The position numbers and the translations under genes are program-made. Shown here one piece after another: positions 34,709-43,119 of a DNA stretch of 64,000 bases. The notes below the pieces were generated by a model that worked only from the letters and a program-made list of their open reading frames with translations, did no database searches and was not told the DNA's origin. Each line of letters opens with the position of its first letter. Position 1 is the stretch's first letter. This stretch comes from Spiribacter halobius (GTDB taxonomy: Bacteria; Pseudomonadota; Gammaproteobacteria; Nitrococcales; Nitrococcaceae): contig NZ_CP086615.1 of NCBI RefSeq assembly GCF_020883455.1, forward strand, positions 3,836,501-3,900,500. Reading direction: 5' to 3'.

Positions 34709-34918
34709 GGTCGCGGGATTCTCCTGTGGGGCACCGCCTGTGCAGGGGATACCGGCGGTCGAGGGTAGCTTGAAAGCCGTCCAAAAACGGTCGCCAGTTA
34801 TACCAGCGCCCCCCAGGGCGGTCAATTTGACGCCAGGAGTCTGCGCCGTAGAACGTCTCCCGGCTGCCCTGTCCGCTCCGAAATCCGGTACCCTCTGCGC
34901 CGCACCCCCGGAGAGCCC

Positions 34919-35524
34919 ATGATCGCCAGCGGACTCGACTACCGCAGCACGCGCTTCCTCATGAGCGCCCCGAACCCCGAGCAGCTGCCGCCGGACGAGG
35001 GTGCCGAGGCGGCGTTTGCCGGGCGCTCCAACGCGGGCAAGTCCAGCGCCCTGAACGCCCTTACCGATCAGCGCCAGCTCGCCCGCATCAGCAAGACCCC
35101 GGGGCGTACGCAGCAGATCAACGTCTTCCCGGTCACCGATCACCAGCGCCTGATCGACCTGCCCGGCTACGGTTACGCGAAGGCCCCGGCGGCCCTGCGC
35201 GCCCACTGGCAGCAGACCCTGCCACGCTATCTGGAGACGCGCCGCAGCCTGCGCGGGCTGGTGCTGATCATGGACATCCGCCATCCCCTGACCGACAGCG
35301 ACCGCCAGATGCTCGCCTGGTGCGCCGCCGCCGGCCTGCCCGCCCACATCCTCCTCAACAAGGCCGACAAGCTCCGCCGCGGCCCCGCCGGCAACGCCCT
35401 GCAGAAGGTCCGCGCCACGCTGGCGCGCGAGTTCCCCGGGACGAGCGTGCAGCTGTTCTCGTCGACGGTGCCGATGGGCGTGGACGAGGCGCGCGCCCGG
35501 CTGGACGATTGGCTGGCTGGCTGA
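34919..35524 (+). CDS. engB: Ribosome biogenesis GTP-binding protein EngB (YihA/YsxC)
   Basis: A 201-residue GTPase for 50S assembly: G1 AGRSNAGKSS, G2 region KTPGRTQQINVF, G3 DLPGYGYAKAP, G4 NKADKL and G5 FSST. Normal family length. GGAG precedes the ATG. It is convergent with polA across a 444-bp gap, the same arrangement that holds spf in Escherichia and ersA in Pseudomonas. Confidence 0.95.
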   Translation: MIASGLDYRSTRFLMSAPNPEQLPPDEGAEAAFAGRSNAGKSSALNALTDQRQLARISKTPGRTQQINVFPVTDHQRLIDLPGYGYAKAPAALRAHWQQTLPRYLETRRSLRGLVLIMDIRHPLTDSDRQMLAWCAAAGLPAHILLNKADKLRRGPAGNALQKVRATLAREFPGTSVQLFSSTVPMGVDEARARLDDWLAG

Positions 35525-35595
35525 GCCACGGCGGCGGCACGCGCTTCGAGGGTTAGCCTTGAGGGTTTGGCGCGCGAGCTCGGCGAGTGAGTTCA

Positions 35596-35680
35596 AAGTG
35601 GCAAGTTCAAAGTTCAAAGCCCCCTGCCGGGGCTCTGTGCAACAGCGCCCCTCACCCTTTGAACTTTGAACCTTGAACTT
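35596..35680. repeat. TTCAAAG inverted repeat
   Basis: AAGTTCAAAGTTCAAAG (about 35603-35619) is mirrored by CTTTGAACTTTGAACCTTGA (about 35658-35677), with an earlier GAGTTCAAAG (about 35590). The arms enclose a C-rich 40-bp loop. It is A+T-richer than its surroundings and looks like an inserted intergenic repeat or a hairpin ending the engB transcript. Confidence 0.6.
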
Positions 35681-35686
35681 CCAACT

Positions 35687-35734
35687 CCGGGGTTTTTTCT
35701 TGTCGGCCAACCGGCCGACAAGAAAAAACCCCGG
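35687..35734. repeat. Perfect 22-bp palindrome, 4-nt loop
   Basis: The arms (35687-35708 and 35713-35734) are exact inverted copies: CCGGGG, six T, CTTGTCGGCC, loop AACC. It can act as a terminator in the minus direction and as a very stable cruciform or hairpin in both. Confidence 0.85.
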
Positions 35735-35761
35735 GAAGCCATGGGGGCTGGCTACCCGGGG
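35723..35761 (-). terminator. Terminator of the predicted small RNA
   Basis: On the minus strand CCCCGGG (35761-35755), 19-nt loop, CCCGGGG (35735-35729), then six T. Its distal arm is shared with the perfect palindrome at 35687-35734, so two alternative hairpins compete. Confidence 0.75.
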
Positions 35762-35849
35762 TAAGTGTGACCCGGCCCTGGGGGCGGGGCCGGGTCCATT
35801 GGCCCGCTATGCAAAAGGAGGGAGTAGCGGGCCGCGCCGGGCACTGGCG
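35723..35849 (-). ncRNA. Predicted Spot42/ErsA-position small RNA
   Basis: Minus strand, about 127 nt, between polA and engB as for spf and ersA. Hairpin 1 (arms 35825-35833 and 35801-35809, GGCCCGCTA/TAGCGGGCC, perfect 9 bp) shows a 15-nt loop CUCCCUCCUUUUGCA; CCUCCUUU is complementary to a Shine-Dalgarno sequence. Hairpin 2 is CCCGGCCC/GGGCCGGG (35771-35794). It ends in a Rho-independent terminator (35723-35761). Position, length and C-rich loop parallel Pseudomonas ErsA (about 130 nt). There is no reading frame of note. The start point is inferred from the promoter-like sequence; it could instead be processed from the polA 3' end. Confidence 0.65.
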
Positions 35850-35855
35850 CACCTG

Positions 35856-35885
35856 TTATGACTACAGCCGGCGGGCGGAAGTTTC
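35856..35885 (-). promoter_or_regulatory. Sigma-E/AlgU-like promoter candidate for the small RNA
   Basis: Minus strand GAAACTT (35885-35879), 16-bp spacer, GTCATAA (35862-35856), compared with the GGAACTT-N16-TCnnA pattern of envelope-stress sigma factors. ErsA of Pseudomonas is AlgU-dependent. The match is imperfect. Confidence 0.35.
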
Positions 35886-35946
35886 GCTCCTCGTGCATCC
35901 GTGTTTTCCCTCATCCGTCATGGCGTTGCGCCAGGCAAGCGCTGAG

Positions 35947-35968
35947 CACCGATTGGCGGCTGCGGGCG
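35947..35968 (+). repeat. TAG-palindrome element fragment (copy i)
   Basis: CACCGATTGGCGGCTGCGGG then CG, one mismatch from the inner arm and loop of the element. It directly abuts the polA stop codon. Confidence 0.55.
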
Positions 35969-38674
35969 TCAGTGCGCCTCGTCCCAGTTGTCGCCGACGC
36001 CGATCTCCACCTCCAGCGGCACGGCGAGCTCCGCCGCGCCGGCCATGTACCGGCGCACCTGCTCGCCGACGGCGTCCACCGCCTCCGCAGGCACCTCCAG
36101 CACCAGCTCGTCGTGCACCTGCATCACCAGCACCGCACCATGGCCCGCGCGGGCCAGCCACTCGTCCACACGGATCATGGCGCGCTTGATGATGTCCGCG
36201 GCGGTGCCCTGCATGGGGGCGTTGATGGCGGTGCGCTCGGCGTACTGGCGGCGCTGCTGGTTGCGGCTGGTGATCTCCGGCAGATAGAGCCGGCGGCCGA
36301 ACACGGTCTCCACGTAGCCACGCTCCCGGGCCTCGCGGCGGGTACGGTCCATGAACGCGCGCACCCCGGGATAGCGCTCGAAGTAGCGGTCCACGTAGGT
36401 CTGGGCGTCGCCGCGCTCGATGCCGAGCTGGCGCGCGAGCCCCCAGGCGGACATGCCATAGATGAGCCCGAAGTTGATCGCCTTCGCCGCCCGGCGCTGC
36501 TCGCCACTCACTGCCTGGGCCTCGACGCCGAACACCTCCGCCGCGGTGGCGGCGTGGATGTCGCGGCCCTCGGCGAAGGCGCGCTTCAGGCCCTCGTCGC
36601 CGGAGAGGTGGGCCATGATGCGCAGCTCCACCTGGGAGTAGTCGGCGGCCAGCAGGCGGCAGCCCTCCCGCGGCACGAAGGCACGGCGGATGCGCCGGCC
36701 CTCGGCGGTGCGCACCGGGATGTTCTGCAGGTTGGGGTCGGACGAGGAGAGCCGGCCGGTGGCCGCCACGGCCTGATGGTATGAGGTGTGCACGCGGCCG
36801 GTGCGCGGGTGGATCAGCGCCGGCAGCTTCTCGGTGTAGGTCGAGCGCAGCTTCGCCACCGCCCGGTGCTCGAGGATCAGCCGCGGCAGCTCGTGGCCCT
36901 GGGCAGCCAGCTCCTCGAGCACCGCCTCGGCGGTGGAGGGTGCGCCCTTGGGGGTCTTCTGCAGCACCGGCAGCCCCTGGCGCTCGTAGAGAATCTCCTG
37001 GATCTGCTTCGGCGAGCCGAGGTTGAACGGGCCGCCGGCGGCGGCATGGGCCTCGGCCTCCAGGCGCTGCATGGTCTCGGCGAGCTCGCCGCTCTGAGTG
37101 GCGAGAAGCTCCGGGTCCACCCGCACGCCGGTGCGCTCCATGCGCGAGAGCACCGGCAGCAGCGGCATCTCGATGTCCTCGAACACCGCTCGCGGGCCCG
37201 GCCGCTCGGCGAGCCGCGGCCACAGCGCCTGATGCAGGCGCAGCGTGATGTCGGCGTCCTCCGCCGCGTACTCCGTGGCCGCGTCCAGCGGTATCTGGTC
37301 GAAGGTGATCTGTTTCGCCCCCTTGCCTGCCACCTGCTCGAACGAGATGGTGCTGTGGCCGAGGTAGCGCTGGGCGAGGCTGTCCATATCGTGGCGGCTG
37401 GCGGTGGCGTCCAGGCAGTAGGACTCGAGCATGGTGTCGTAGCGCACGCCATCGAGCCCGATGCCGTGGTGCGCGAGCACGCTCATGTCGTACTTCAGGT
37501 TCTGGCCCACCTTGGCCCGCCCGGGGTCCTCCAGCAGCGGGCGCAGGCGCTCCAGCACCCGTTCGCGGTCGAGCTGCTCGGGCCCGTCCGGCCCGCGGTG
37601 GGCAAGTGGCACGTAGGCGGCATGGCCCGGCTCCACGGCCAGACACACACCCACCACGCGGGCATCCATATAGGCAAGGCTGTCGGTCTCGACGTCGAAG
37701 GCGAAGAGCTCCGCGCCTTCCAGGCGCGCCATCCAGGCATCCAGCCCGGCGTCGTCCTGGACGCACTCGTAGCGGGCCTCGATGCGCTCGCTCTCGGGCT
37801 TGCCGGCGTCCGGGTCCGCCTGCTGCAGCTCGCCGAGCCAGCTGCCGAACTCCAGCTCGCGGTAGAGCTCGGCGAGGGTGTCGTTATCCGGCTCGCCGAG
37901 GCGGATGTCGCCCGGGGCGAGATCGAGCTCGACGTCGCAGCGAATGGTGGCGAGCTCCCGGGAGAGGGCGAGGTCCTCCAGGTGCTCGCGCAGGCTCTCG
38001 CCCACCTTGCCGCCGATCTCCCCGGCGTGGGCGATGACGTCATCCAGCGACCCGTACTCGCCGAGCCACTTGGCGGCGGTCTTCGGGCCCACGCGCGGCA
38101 CGCCGGGGATGTTGTCGGAGCTGTCCCCCACCAGTGCCAGGTAGTCGACGATGCGCTCCGGCGGGACGCCGAACTTCGCCACCACGCCGTCCACGTCCAG
38201 GAGGGTGTTGGACATGGTGTTGAGCAGGGTCACCGAGTCGTTGACGAGCTGCGCCATGTCCTTGTCGCCGGTGGAGACCAGCAGCGGCATGCCGGCGGCG
38301 CGGGCCTGCACCGCCAGCGTGCCGATGACGTCGTCCGCCTCCACCCCAGGCACCTCGATGAGCGGCAGCCCGAGGGCCCTCACCAGGCGCTTCAGCGGTT
38401 CCAGCTGTACCGCGAGGTCGTCGGGCATGGGCGGGCGGTTGGCCTTGTACTGGTCGAACAGGTCGTCGCGGAAGGTGCGGCCCGGGGCGTCGAAGACCAC
38501 CCCCATGTGGCTCGGCCGGTAGTCCCCCATCAGCTTGCGCAGCATGCTCGCCACGCCGTAGACGGCGCCGGTGGGCCGGCCGGAGGCCGTCGTCAGCGGC
38601 GGCAGGGCATGGAAGGCGCGATAGAGATAGGACGATCCGTCCACCAGGATCAGCGGCGCTTCCGGGTCGCTCAT
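35969..38674 (-). CDS. polA: DNA polymerase I
   Basis: A 901-residue enzyme with all three domains. The 5'-3' exonuclease (about 1-290) has LILVDGSSYLYRAFHALPPL and LVSTGDKDMAQLV. The 3'-5' exonuclease is active in appearance (FAFDVETDSLAYMDA). The polymerase has motif A DYSQVELRIMAHLSGD, the O-helix region KAINFGLIYGMS and motif C MQVHDELVLEVP. It repairs gaps and removes primers. ATG 38674 follows GAGGAG; reading further upstream adds unrelated sequence. Confidence 0.97.
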   Translation of the reverse strand: MSDPEAPLILVDGSSYLYRAFHALPPLTTASGRPTGAVYGVASMLRKLMGDYRPSHMGVVFDAPGRTFRDDLFDQYKANRPPMPDDLAVQLEPLKRLVRALGLPLIEVPGVEADDVIGTLAVQARAAGMPLLVSTGDKDMAQLVNDSVTLLNTMSNTLLDVDGVVAKFGVPPERIVDYLALVGDSSDNIPGVPRVGPKTAAKWLGEYGSLDDVIAHAGEIGGKVGESLREHLEDLALSRELATIRCDVELDLAPGDIRLGEPDNDTLAELYRELEFGSWLGELQQADPDAGKPESERIEARYECVQDDAGLDAWMARLEGAELFAFDVETDSLAYMDARVVGVCLAVEPGHAAYVPLAHRGPDGPEQLDRERVLERLRPLLEDPGRAKVGQNLKYDMSVLAHHGIGLDGVRYDTMLESYCLDATASRHDMDSLAQRYLGHSTISFEQVAGKGAKQITFDQIPLDAATEYAAEDADITLRLHQALWPRLAERPGPRAVFEDIEMPLLPVLSRMERTGVRVDPELLATQSGELAETMQRLEAEAHAAAGGPFNLGSPKQIQEILYERQGLPVLQKTPKGAPSTAEAVLEELAAQGHELPRLILEHRAVAKLRSTYTEKLPALIHPRTGRVHTSYHQAVAATGRLSSSDPNLQNIPVRTAEGRRIRRAFVPREGCRLLAADYSQVELRIMAHLSGDEGLKRAFAEGRDIHAATAAEVFGVEAQAVSGEQRRAAKAINFGLIYGMSAWGLARQLGIERGDAQTYVDRYFERYPGVRAFMDRTRREARERGYVETVFGRRLYLPEITSRNQQRRQYAERTAINAPMQGTAADIIKRAMIRVDEWLARAGHGAVLVMQVHDELVLEVPAEAVDAVGEQVRRYMAGAAELAVPLEVEIGVGDNWDEAH

Positions 38675-38921
38675 CGCGGGCTCCTCAACCGGTACCAGGG
38701 CGGCTGTCGATCTTCCGACAAGCCGAAGTGGCCAGATCATACAAGCCTGCGCCCGGTTTCGACGCGACGTTGGCCTGCCGTCAGATCCCGCGCGTTCGCC
38801 CCCGTCCGCATCGGGCAGGGCCATGGCGGCCCCCGCAGCGCCACGGATATGGCCGCCCTTGCCGCGCGGGCGTAGAGTACACGGCCCGAAATCCGATACC
38901 GCCCGGAGGCATTCCGCGCCC

Positions 38922-39647
38922 ATGTCGAGGCAACCCCCTTTCCCGCCCCACGAGCGCACGCCCATCAACGATTCGCTGATGACCCGCGAGTCCTGGAAGA
39001 TCTTCCAGATCATGGCCGAGTTCGTGGAGGGCTTCGAGCGCCTGGCGCGGATCAAGCCCTCGGTGAGCATCTTCGGCTCCGCGCGGGTGGCACCCGATCA
39101 CCCCTGGTACCAGCTCGCCGAGGACACCGCCCGGCTGCTCTCCGACGCCGGCTTCTCGGTGGTCAGCGGTGGCGGCCCCGGAATCATGGAGGCCGCGAAC
39201 AAGGGTGCCCATGCGGGCAAGTCACCGAGCATCGGCCTCAACATCCAGCTCCCCCACGAGCAGGCCGGCAATCCCTATCAGGACATCGCGCTCAACTTCC
39301 GGCACTTCTTCTCGCGCAAGGTGATGTTCGTGAAGTACGCCTCGGCCTATGTGGTGCTGCCCGGGGGGTTCGGCACTCTGGATGAGCTTGCGGAGATCCT
39401 CACCCTGGTGCAGACCGGCAAGACCCAGCGCATACCGATCATCCTGGTGCAGTCGGACTACTGGCAGGGGCTGATCGACTGGCTGCGCGACCGCATGGCC
39501 GGCGAGGGCAACATCGACCCCGAGGACCTGAATCTCTTCCAGGTGCTGGACGAGCCTCAGGCAGTGGTGGACGCCATCTTCGACCACTACGAGCGCCGCG
39601 GCTTCGAGCCCTCCCAGGCCGAGCGGGAGATGCTGCTGGATCTCTGA
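38922..39647 (+). CDS. LOG-family Rossmann-fold protein (nucleoside monophosphate phosphoribohydrolase-like)
   Basis: A 241-residue TIGR00730 protein: SIFGSARVAPDHPWY, VVSGGGPGIMEAANKGAHA and YVVLPGGFGTLDELAEILTL, with the PGGxGTxxE active-site motif complete. Family members split the N-glycosidic bond of nucleoside monophosphates. ATG 38922 follows CGGAGG with a longish 12-nt gap. It is divergent from polA. Confidence 0.88.
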   Translation: MSRQPPFPPHERTPINDSLMTRESWKIFQIMAEFVEGFERLARIKPSVSIFGSARVAPDHPWYQLAEDTARLLSDAGFSVVSGGGPGIMEAANKGAHAGKSPSIGLNIQLPHEQAGNPYQDIALNFRHFFSRKVMFVKYASAYVVLPGGFGTLDELAEILTLVQTGKTQRIPIILVQSDYWQGLIDWLRDRMAGEGNIDPEDLNLFQVLDEPQAVVDAIFDHYERRGFEPSQAEREMLLDL

Positions 39648-39863
39648 GCTCATCTCCTTCGGCTGGCGCTCGGTGTGCACTCTGCATCGTGTGATGGCGC
39701 TGGATGTGCACTCCGCACCTTGCGTGCCTGGGCCCGAGGCGGACGGAGACTCGGGGGCGGCCTCGCTTGACGCCCCCGGGAGCGCCCGCTAGCGTTCGCC
39801 GCTACGGCCGTGCGGCGCGGCGGCCGGCTCGCCCCGCGAAGCCGCAAGAAGACCAAGTACATC

Positions 39864-40433
39864 ATGCACTTCCTCCTCAGGGTGGCCGCCGGCATCGACT
39901 GGCTCAACGAGCAGGTCGGCCGGATCGTGATCTGGCTGTCCGTGCTCATGATCCTGATCGGGGTCTACAACGCCGGCGCGCGCTATATCGGCGCCTTCCT
40001 CGGCATGCACCTGGGCTCCAACGCCTACCTCGAGGCCCAGTGGTACCTGTTCGGCATCATGTTCATGCTCGGTGGGGCCTACGCCCTGCGCCACAACGCC
40101 CACGTGCGCGTTGACGTGATGTACGGACGCCTCGGCCAGCGCGGCCGGGCCGCGATCGATCTCGCCGGCTCGGTGATCCTGCTGATGCCCTTCTGCGCCG
40201 GGGCGATCTGGCTGTCCTGGGACTGGCTGATGTTCTCCTGGAGCATCGGCGAGACCTCCTCCAACCCCGGCGGCCTGCCCCGCTACCCGATCAAGACGGT
40301 GGTACCGCTCGCGTTCGCGCTGATCTTCCTGCAAGGCGGCTCCCAGGCCATCAAGTCCCTCGCCGTGCTCATCGGCCACCGCGGCGGTGACCGCTCGGCG
40401 AGCGGAGGCGCGGCGGAGGGCAGCAGCCGGTGA
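39864..40433 (+). CDS. TRAP transporter small permease (DctQ family), second system
   Basis: A 189-residue membrane protein with four predicted spans; VIWLSVLMILIGVYNAGARY and LEAQWYLFGIMFMLGGAYAL then RHNAHVRVDVMY are typical of the longer DctQ proteins of 2-oxoacid/TakQ-type systems. ATG 39864 is chosen at the start of the hydrophobic region; the ribosome site is weak and upstream in-frame codons to 39810 are possible. It overlaps the next gene by 4 bp. Confidence 0.88.
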   Translation: MHFLLRVAAGIDWLNEQVGRIVIWLSVLMILIGVYNAGARYIGAFLGMHLGSNAYLEAQWYLFGIMFMLGGAYALRHNAHVRVDVMYGRLGQRGRAAIDLAGSVILLMPFCAGAIWLSWDWLMFSWSIGETSSNPGGLPRYPIKTVVPLAFALIFLQGGSQAIKSLAVLIGHRGGDRSASGGAAEGSSR

Positions 40434-41755
40434 ACATCGAGTGGTTCGGCGGGCTCATGTTCGCCTGCGCCCTGCTGCTGATCTTCTCGGGCTATCCCGT
40501 CGCCTTCGCGCTGGCCGGGGTGGCGCTGCTGTTCCTCCCCATCGGCATCGGCCTCGACTTCTTCTCGCTCAGCCTCATGGGCGCACTGCCGCACAACGTG
40601 TTCGGCATCATGGAGAACTACGTCCTCCTCGCGGTGCCGTACTTCATCTTCATGGGCACCATGCTGGAGCGCTCCGGGCTCGCCGAGGATCTGCTCAAGA
40701 CCATGGGGCAGACCTTCGGCAGCCTGCGCGGCGGCCTGGCGCTGTCCGTGGTGGCGGTAGGCACGCTGCTGGCGGCGGCCACCGGCGTCGTCGGCGCCAC
40801 GGTGGTGGCCATGGGGCTGATCTCGCTGCCGGTGATGCTGCGGCACAACTACTCACCGACGCTTTCCACCGGCGTCATCGCGGCCTCCGGCACCCTCGGC
40901 CAGATCATCCCGCCGAGCATCGTGCTCATCGTCATTGCCGACCAGCTCGGCGTCTCCGTCGGCGACCTGTTCCGGGGCGCGCTGCTGCCAGGGCTCGCCC
41001 TGGCCGTGCTCTTCGCCCTGTACTGCGGCACCGTGGCCATGATGCGCCCGGACACTGCGCCGGCCCTGCCCGCCGCCGAGCGCCCGGCGGATCTGCGCGC
41101 CCTCCTGCTGCGGGTGCTGCTGGTGATGGTGCCGCCGCTGGTGCTGATCATCGTGGTGCTGGGCTCGATCTTCGCAGGCATCGCCACCCCCACCGAGGCC
41201 GGCGCCTTCGGTGCCGTGGGCGCGTCGCTGCTCGCGCTCGCCAACCGGCGGCTGACACTCGCCACCGTTCGCGAGACGGCCGAGAGCACCATGCGCCTCA
41301 CGGCGATGGTCATGTTCATCCTCGTTGGCTCACGGGCCTTCGCGCTGGTGTTCCGGGGCTTCAACGGCGATCTCTGGCTCGAGGACTTCCTCACCGGCCT
41401 GCCGGGGGGTGAGTGGGGCTTCCTGATCATCGCCAACCTGGCCGTGTTCCTGCTCGGATTCTTCATCGACTTCTTCGAGATCGCGTTCATCGTGCTGCCG
41501 CTGCTCGCACCGGCCGCCGAGACCCTGGGCATCGACCTGGTCTGGTTCGGCATCATCATGGCCATGAACCTCCAGACCTCGTTCCTCACACCACCCTTCG
41601 GCTTCTCGCTGTTTTATCTGCGCGGCGTCACCCCGGCTGAGGTCCGCACCTGGGATATCTATCGCGGCGTGATCCCCTTCATCGGGCTGCAGCTCGCCGT
41701 GCTGGTGCTTGTGGTGCTGCAGCCCGGACTGGTGCACTGGCTGCAGCCGGGCTGA
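40430..41755 (+). CDS. TRAP transporter large permease (DctM family), second system
   Basis: A 441-residue, about 12-span permease: VPYFIFMGTMLERSGLAEDL, GVVGATVVAMGLISLPVMLR, GTLGQIIPPSIVLIVIADQL and ATPTEAGAFGAVGASLLAL. The FLGFFIDFFEIAFIVLPLLA segment and TSFLTPPFGFSLFYLRGV are characteristic of large TakM-like members. It starts with GTG overlapping the small permease gene. Confidence 0.93.
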   Translation: MNIEWFGGLMFACALLLIFSGYPVAFALAGVALLFLPIGIGLDFFSLSLMGALPHNVFGIMENYVLLAVPYFIFMGTMLERSGLAEDLLKTMGQTFGSLRGGLALSVVAVGTLLAAATGVVGATVVAMGLISLPVMLRHNYSPTLSTGVIAASGTLGQIIPPSIVLIVIADQLGVSVGDLFRGALLPGLALAVLFALYCGTVAMMRPDTAPALPAAERPADLRALLLRVLLVMVPPLVLIIVVLGSIFAGIATPTEAGAFGAVGASLLALANRRLTLATVRETAESTMRLTAMVMFILVGSRAFALVFRGFNGDLWLEDFLTGLPGGEWGFLIIANLAVFLLGFFIDFFEIAFIVLPLLAPAAETLGIDLVWFGIIMAMNLQTSFLTPPFGFSLFYLRGVTPAEVRTWDIYRGVIPFIGLQLAVLVLVVLQPGLVHWLQPG

Positions 41756-41819
41756 ACCGGCCAGCTACTCCGGGCTAGGCTTGAGAAGGCGCTGAATCAT
41801 CATGGGAGGAGGAGAGAAC

Positions 41820-42926
41820 ATGGAACGCCGTCGGTTTCTGCAGACCGCCACTGCCGGTGCCCTGGCCGGGGCCGGTGCCGTCGCGGCCCCGTGGGTGCAC
41901 GCCCAGGAGCCCCGGCTGCGCTGGCGCATGGCCACCAGCTGGCCGGAGAGCCTGGAGCCGCTGTTCGGTGGGGCCTCGCACTTCTGCCAGCGGGTGGGGG
42001 AGCTCACGGGCGGGCGGTTCGAGATCCGCCCCTACGCCGGCGGCGAGCTGGTGGGCGGCCTGCAGGTGCTGGACGCGGTGCGCTCGGGCACGGTGGAGAC
42101 CGGCCATACCGCCTCCTACTACTACACCGGCACGGCCCAGTCCCTCGCCTTCGACACCGCCGTGCCCTTCGGCATGACCGCGCGCATGCAGAACGCCTGG
42201 CTCTACCAGGGCGGCGGCCGCGAGCTGATGAACGAGCGCGTGTTCCGCCCGCTCGGCATCGTCGCCTTCCCCGCCGGCAACACCGGTACGCAGATGGGCG
42301 GCTGGTTCCGCGAGGAGGTACCGGACCTCGCCGCGCTGCAGGGCCTGCGCATGCGCATTCCGGGCCTTGGCGGGGAGATCATGCAGCGGCTCGGGGTGAG
42401 CGTGCAGACCCTGGCGGCAGCGGAGATCTATCCGGCGCTGGAGCGGGGCGTGATCGACGCCACCGAGTTCGTCGGCCCCTGGGACGACGAGCGCCTCGGG
42501 TTCTGGGAGGTGGCGAAGAACTACTACTACCCCTCCTGGTGGGAGCCGGGCGCGATGGTTTCGGTGTACGTGAATGCCGAGCGCTACGACGCCCTGCCCG
42601 AGCGCTACCGCCAGGCAATCACCGCCGCCGCGGCCGAGACCAACGTGCGCATCACCAGCGACTACGATCAGCGCAACCCGCCGGCTGTCCGCCGCCTGCG
42701 CGAGAACGGCGTGCGCTTCCGCCGCTTCAGCGACGACATCATGGCCGCCGCCGAGCGCGAGGCCTACGCGCTGTACGAGGAGCTCGCGGAGGACGACGCG
42801 CAGTGGCGCGAGATCTACGGCGAGTGGAAGGCCTTCCGCGACCTGCAGTACGAATGGTTCGGGCTCGCCGAGCAGGGCTATGCGCGGTTCGCCTATGGCC
42901 GTGGGGAGGTGATGGGTGACGGGTGA
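41820..42926 (+). CDS. TRAP solute-binding protein, TakP-like (2-oxoacid type)
   Basis: A 368-residue periplasmic protein with a twin-arginine signal (ERRRFLQTATAG). It resembles TakP of Rhodobacter: WRMATSWPESLEPL, GASHF, YAGGELVGGLQVLDAVRSGT, HTASYYYTG, AVPFGMTARMQNAWLY, AGNTGTQMGGWF, LRMRIPGLGGEIM and IDATEFVGPWDDERLGF. TakP binds pyruvate and other 2-oxoacids as a dimer with Na+, so import of 2-oxomonocarboxylates is likely. ATG 41820 follows GGAGGAG. Its final codons and stop run into a heptamer repeat. Confidence 0.9.
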   Translation: MERRRFLQTATAGALAGAGAVAAPWVHAQEPRLRWRMATSWPESLEPLFGGASHFCQRVGELTGGRFEIRPYAGGELVGGLQVLDAVRSGTVETGHTASYYYTGTAQSLAFDTAVPFGMTARMQNAWLYQGGGRELMNERVFRPLGIVAFPAGNTGTQMGGWFREEVPDLAALQGLRMRIPGLGGEIMQRLGVSVQTLAAAEIYPALERGVIDATEFVGPWDDERLGFWEVAKNYYYPSWWEPGAMVSVYVNAERYDALPERYRQAITAAAAETNVRITSDYDQRNPPAVRRLRENGVRFRRFSDDIMAAAEREAYALYEELAEDDAQWREIYGEWKAFRDLQYEWFGLAEQGYARFAYGRGEVMGDG

Positions 42927-42948
42927 CGGGTGACGGGTGACGGGTGAC
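42914..42948 (+). repeat. Heptamer tandem array (GGGTGAC)x5
   Basis: Five exact GGGTGAC units starting inside the TakP-like gene; the stop codon TGA (42924-42926) is read from the repeat. It is mirrored by an inverted array 125 bp downstream. Confidence 0.95.
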
Positions 42949-43072
42949 GGCAGGACTTTGAGTCGGTGCCGCGCAGTGTGCGATCTACCCGGCCGTTAGT
43001 CGGTGATTAGGTGATTAAGCGATTGTGATGGAGAGAGCCTGAGTCACGGGATCAACCGCCGGTGCGTGCCTC

Positions 43073-43107
43073 GTCACCCGTCACCCGTCACCCGTTACCC
43101 GTCACCC
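43073..43107 (-). repeat. Heptamer tandem array, inverted (GTCACCC)x5
   Basis: Five units of GTCACCC (one GTTACCC) just before the uvrD stop codon, in inverse orientation to the array at 42914-42948. The pair flank 124 bp of unrelated, A+T-richer sequence containing GTGATTAGGTGATTA. Confidence 0.95.
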
Positions 43108-43119
43108 GTCATCAACCCG

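Noticed and set aside
38675-39070. N-terminal extension of polA to 39070
   Set aside because: The extra residues overlap the divergent LOG-family gene and are not polymerase-like; ATG 38674 has a good ribosome site.
39660-39720. Direct repeats GGCGCTNGGTGTGCACTC/GGCGCTGGATGTGCACTC after the LOG gene
   Set aside because: A short imperfect pair only; too little to call a repeat family or operator.
42914-43107. CRISPR array
   Set aside because: Units are 7 bp, contiguous and without spacers.
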